Positions 62,936 through 64,000 of a DNA stretch of 64,000 nucleotides are shown here, piece by piece (position 1 is the first letter of the stretch; every line of letters starts with the position of its first letter). Under the pieces are notes generated by a model. The model was not told the DNA's origin and searched no databases. It worked only from the letters and a program-made list of their open reading frames with translations. The DNA is from Siphonodentalium dalli (Eukaryota; Mollusca; Scaphopoda; Gadilida; Siphonodentaliidae). The position numbers and the translations under genes are program-made. The stretch spans positions 84,170,324 through 84,234,323 of the forward strand of contig CP136061.1 of assembly GCA_032622095.1 (NCBI GenBank), read 5' to 3'.

Positions 62936-62995
62936 CTGAAGCAGTCTGTTATACTGTAAGTGGAATTATAGTATGGTCATTAAAATATATATATA

Positions 62996-63195
62996 GTAAT
63001 GCCCTAAATAATCGACTCCTTAACCACAGCAGAATTATGGGTAACTTTTCAGGATTTAGTCGGAAATATGGCTTGTTGCCATTCATCGGAAAGCTCTCAC
63101 TGATGAATGTCAACAAGCCATATTTCCGACTAAATCCTGAAAAGTTACCCATAATTCTGCTGTGGTTAAGTAGTCGATTATTTAGGGCGTTACTG
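62996..63195. mobile_element. TA-family MITE, copy 4
   Basis: Near-perfect hairpin beginning gtaatgccctaaataatcga (first two bases altered) and ending TTACTG before TA. Confidence 0.88.
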
Positions 63196-63240
63196 TACTT
63201 GAGTTCTCAGCAGGCCTATTAACCTTCCAGGATTTGGGCC

Positions 63241-63470
63241 ATGCTTTGAAATAGTGTGTCTGACATTTGCAGAATGAGATTTTCAGATGGTGAATTTAGT
63301 GATGATACCCCACATGGCGGGCTAGCATCATCAAATTCACCATCTGGGAACCTCATTCTGCTGAGGCCTCAACTATGGGAGACCTAGGATCAGATTGAAG
63401 TTCCCCAGTTTAAGTTGGTGATGTTCACACATTAGTCACCTCGATTATGCATTTTATCTTCTGTTTTAAG
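63241..63470. mobile_element. hAT-type MITE, long form, right end lost
   Basis: Begins tttgaaatagtgtgtctgac, has a hairpin with gaatgagattttcagatggt arms and then the interior ggatcagattgaagttcccc ... ttttatcttctg. Confidence 0.82.
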
Positions 63471-63474
63471 GGAA

Positions 63475-64000
63475 TGTCATGGTCCTATACATATTTGAAC
63501 GGTTTTGTTCAAGTTATCGCACCAACGGACAAAAATTTGCTTAAAATAGACAAACTTAGGCACATAACTAAGGTAAAAACAAGCACTGGGCTGTCACCCG
63601 ACACATCCCCCCCCCATGTGGCTTACCACCTAGTGTGGGCATACCTACAACCTATGGCTGAAATACTCAGACAGATGGACCAAAAAATCAACTTTTTCAT
63701 ATAAATAAAAATGAATAACTCCAGAACGGAAAACAAAATGATTGAACACTCCACCTAACTTACTCATAGACTTTGAACATCCATACCAAAGGGTTGCACA
63801 TCAAAGATGGCTCTCGTCAAGTTTTTCTGCCCATAAGAGTGAATCGGTCTGACCGCGGATTGCTAAAAATGGACAAACTAAGGAACTATAACTCAGAACT
63901 AAGGGTCATAACTCAGGTAAAAAAATCAGATAAACCTGGTTTTTTAACTCGTTCGCGATAGTGTTGTAAAAAATAGATATACCAAATTAGAATTAAATTG
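63475..64000 (+). repeat. Modular 'aactaaggtaaaa / catcccccccc' repeats
   Basis: Body-type phrases (acgggtttgttcaagttat type, gaataactccagaacgg, agggtcataactcaggtaaa) at the window end. No exon recognised. Confidence 0.5.

Overview
This window is animal, non-bacterial DNA. It is AT-rich and intron-dominated, packed with minisatellites, palindromic miniature transposons and decayed transposons. The repeat style (modules carrying 'ccataactc' phrases, ACGG/GACA runs and a terminal hairpin, plus metazoan Copia, LINE and hAT relics) resembles marine lophotrochozoans, perhaps a bivalve mollusc. That placement is inference; no species can be read from the sequence.

The one host gene I can demonstrate is XPC (Rad4 family, DNA-damage recognition in nucleotide excision repair), on the minus strand. 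I assembled 17 exons between 62935 and the stop codon at 10836. All have GT/AG borders, all phases agree, and together they give 1680 nt: 559 codons plus stop. Read 5' to 3', they encode the end of the N-terminal transglutaminase-like half, a Lys/Ser-rich linker, the C-terminal half of that fold, the BHD1-BHD2-BHD3 DNA-binding region, the centrin-binding helix and the C-terminus. The N-terminal exons should lie beyond 64000.

The most unusual feature is how the tandem repeats are placed. Many of them start exactly at XPC splice junctions and are copies of those junctions: exon 1 donor (62.6-62.9 kb, continuing at 59.8 kb), exon 2 acceptor (57.1-58.8 kb), exon 9 donor (34.9-35.8 kb), exon 14 donor (24.2-24.4 kb), exon 15 acceptor and donor (15.4-16.5 kb) and exon 16 acceptor. 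Short duplications also sit beside the acceptors of exons 4, 5, 7 and 17, and exon 9 is itself partly duplicated. Several arrays therefore carry rows of decoy splice sites.

Layout. 1-7.9 kb: minisatellites and miniature transposons downstream of XPC. 7.9-9.5 kb: plus-strand Copia relic. 9.9-10.6 kb: non-autonomous element with a TAA target duplication. 10.8-15.7 kb: XPC 3' exons with a three-layer nest of repeats. 15.7-24.4 kb: a large intron with a 90-bp array broken by a LINE relic. 24.4-36 kb: exons 9-14. 39.6-47.3 kb: exons 5-8 with two hAT-type elements nearby. 49.5-52.4 kb: 117-bp and 18-bp arrays. 53.5-62.9 kb: exons 1-4, with a frameshifted hAT transposase relic inside the exon 1 donor array. 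Miniature transposon families can be defined by their target duplications: an 8-bp hAT-type palindrome (at least six dated copies or relatives), a TTAA family, a TA (Tc1/mariner-like) family, and a TATATA-loop foldback family.
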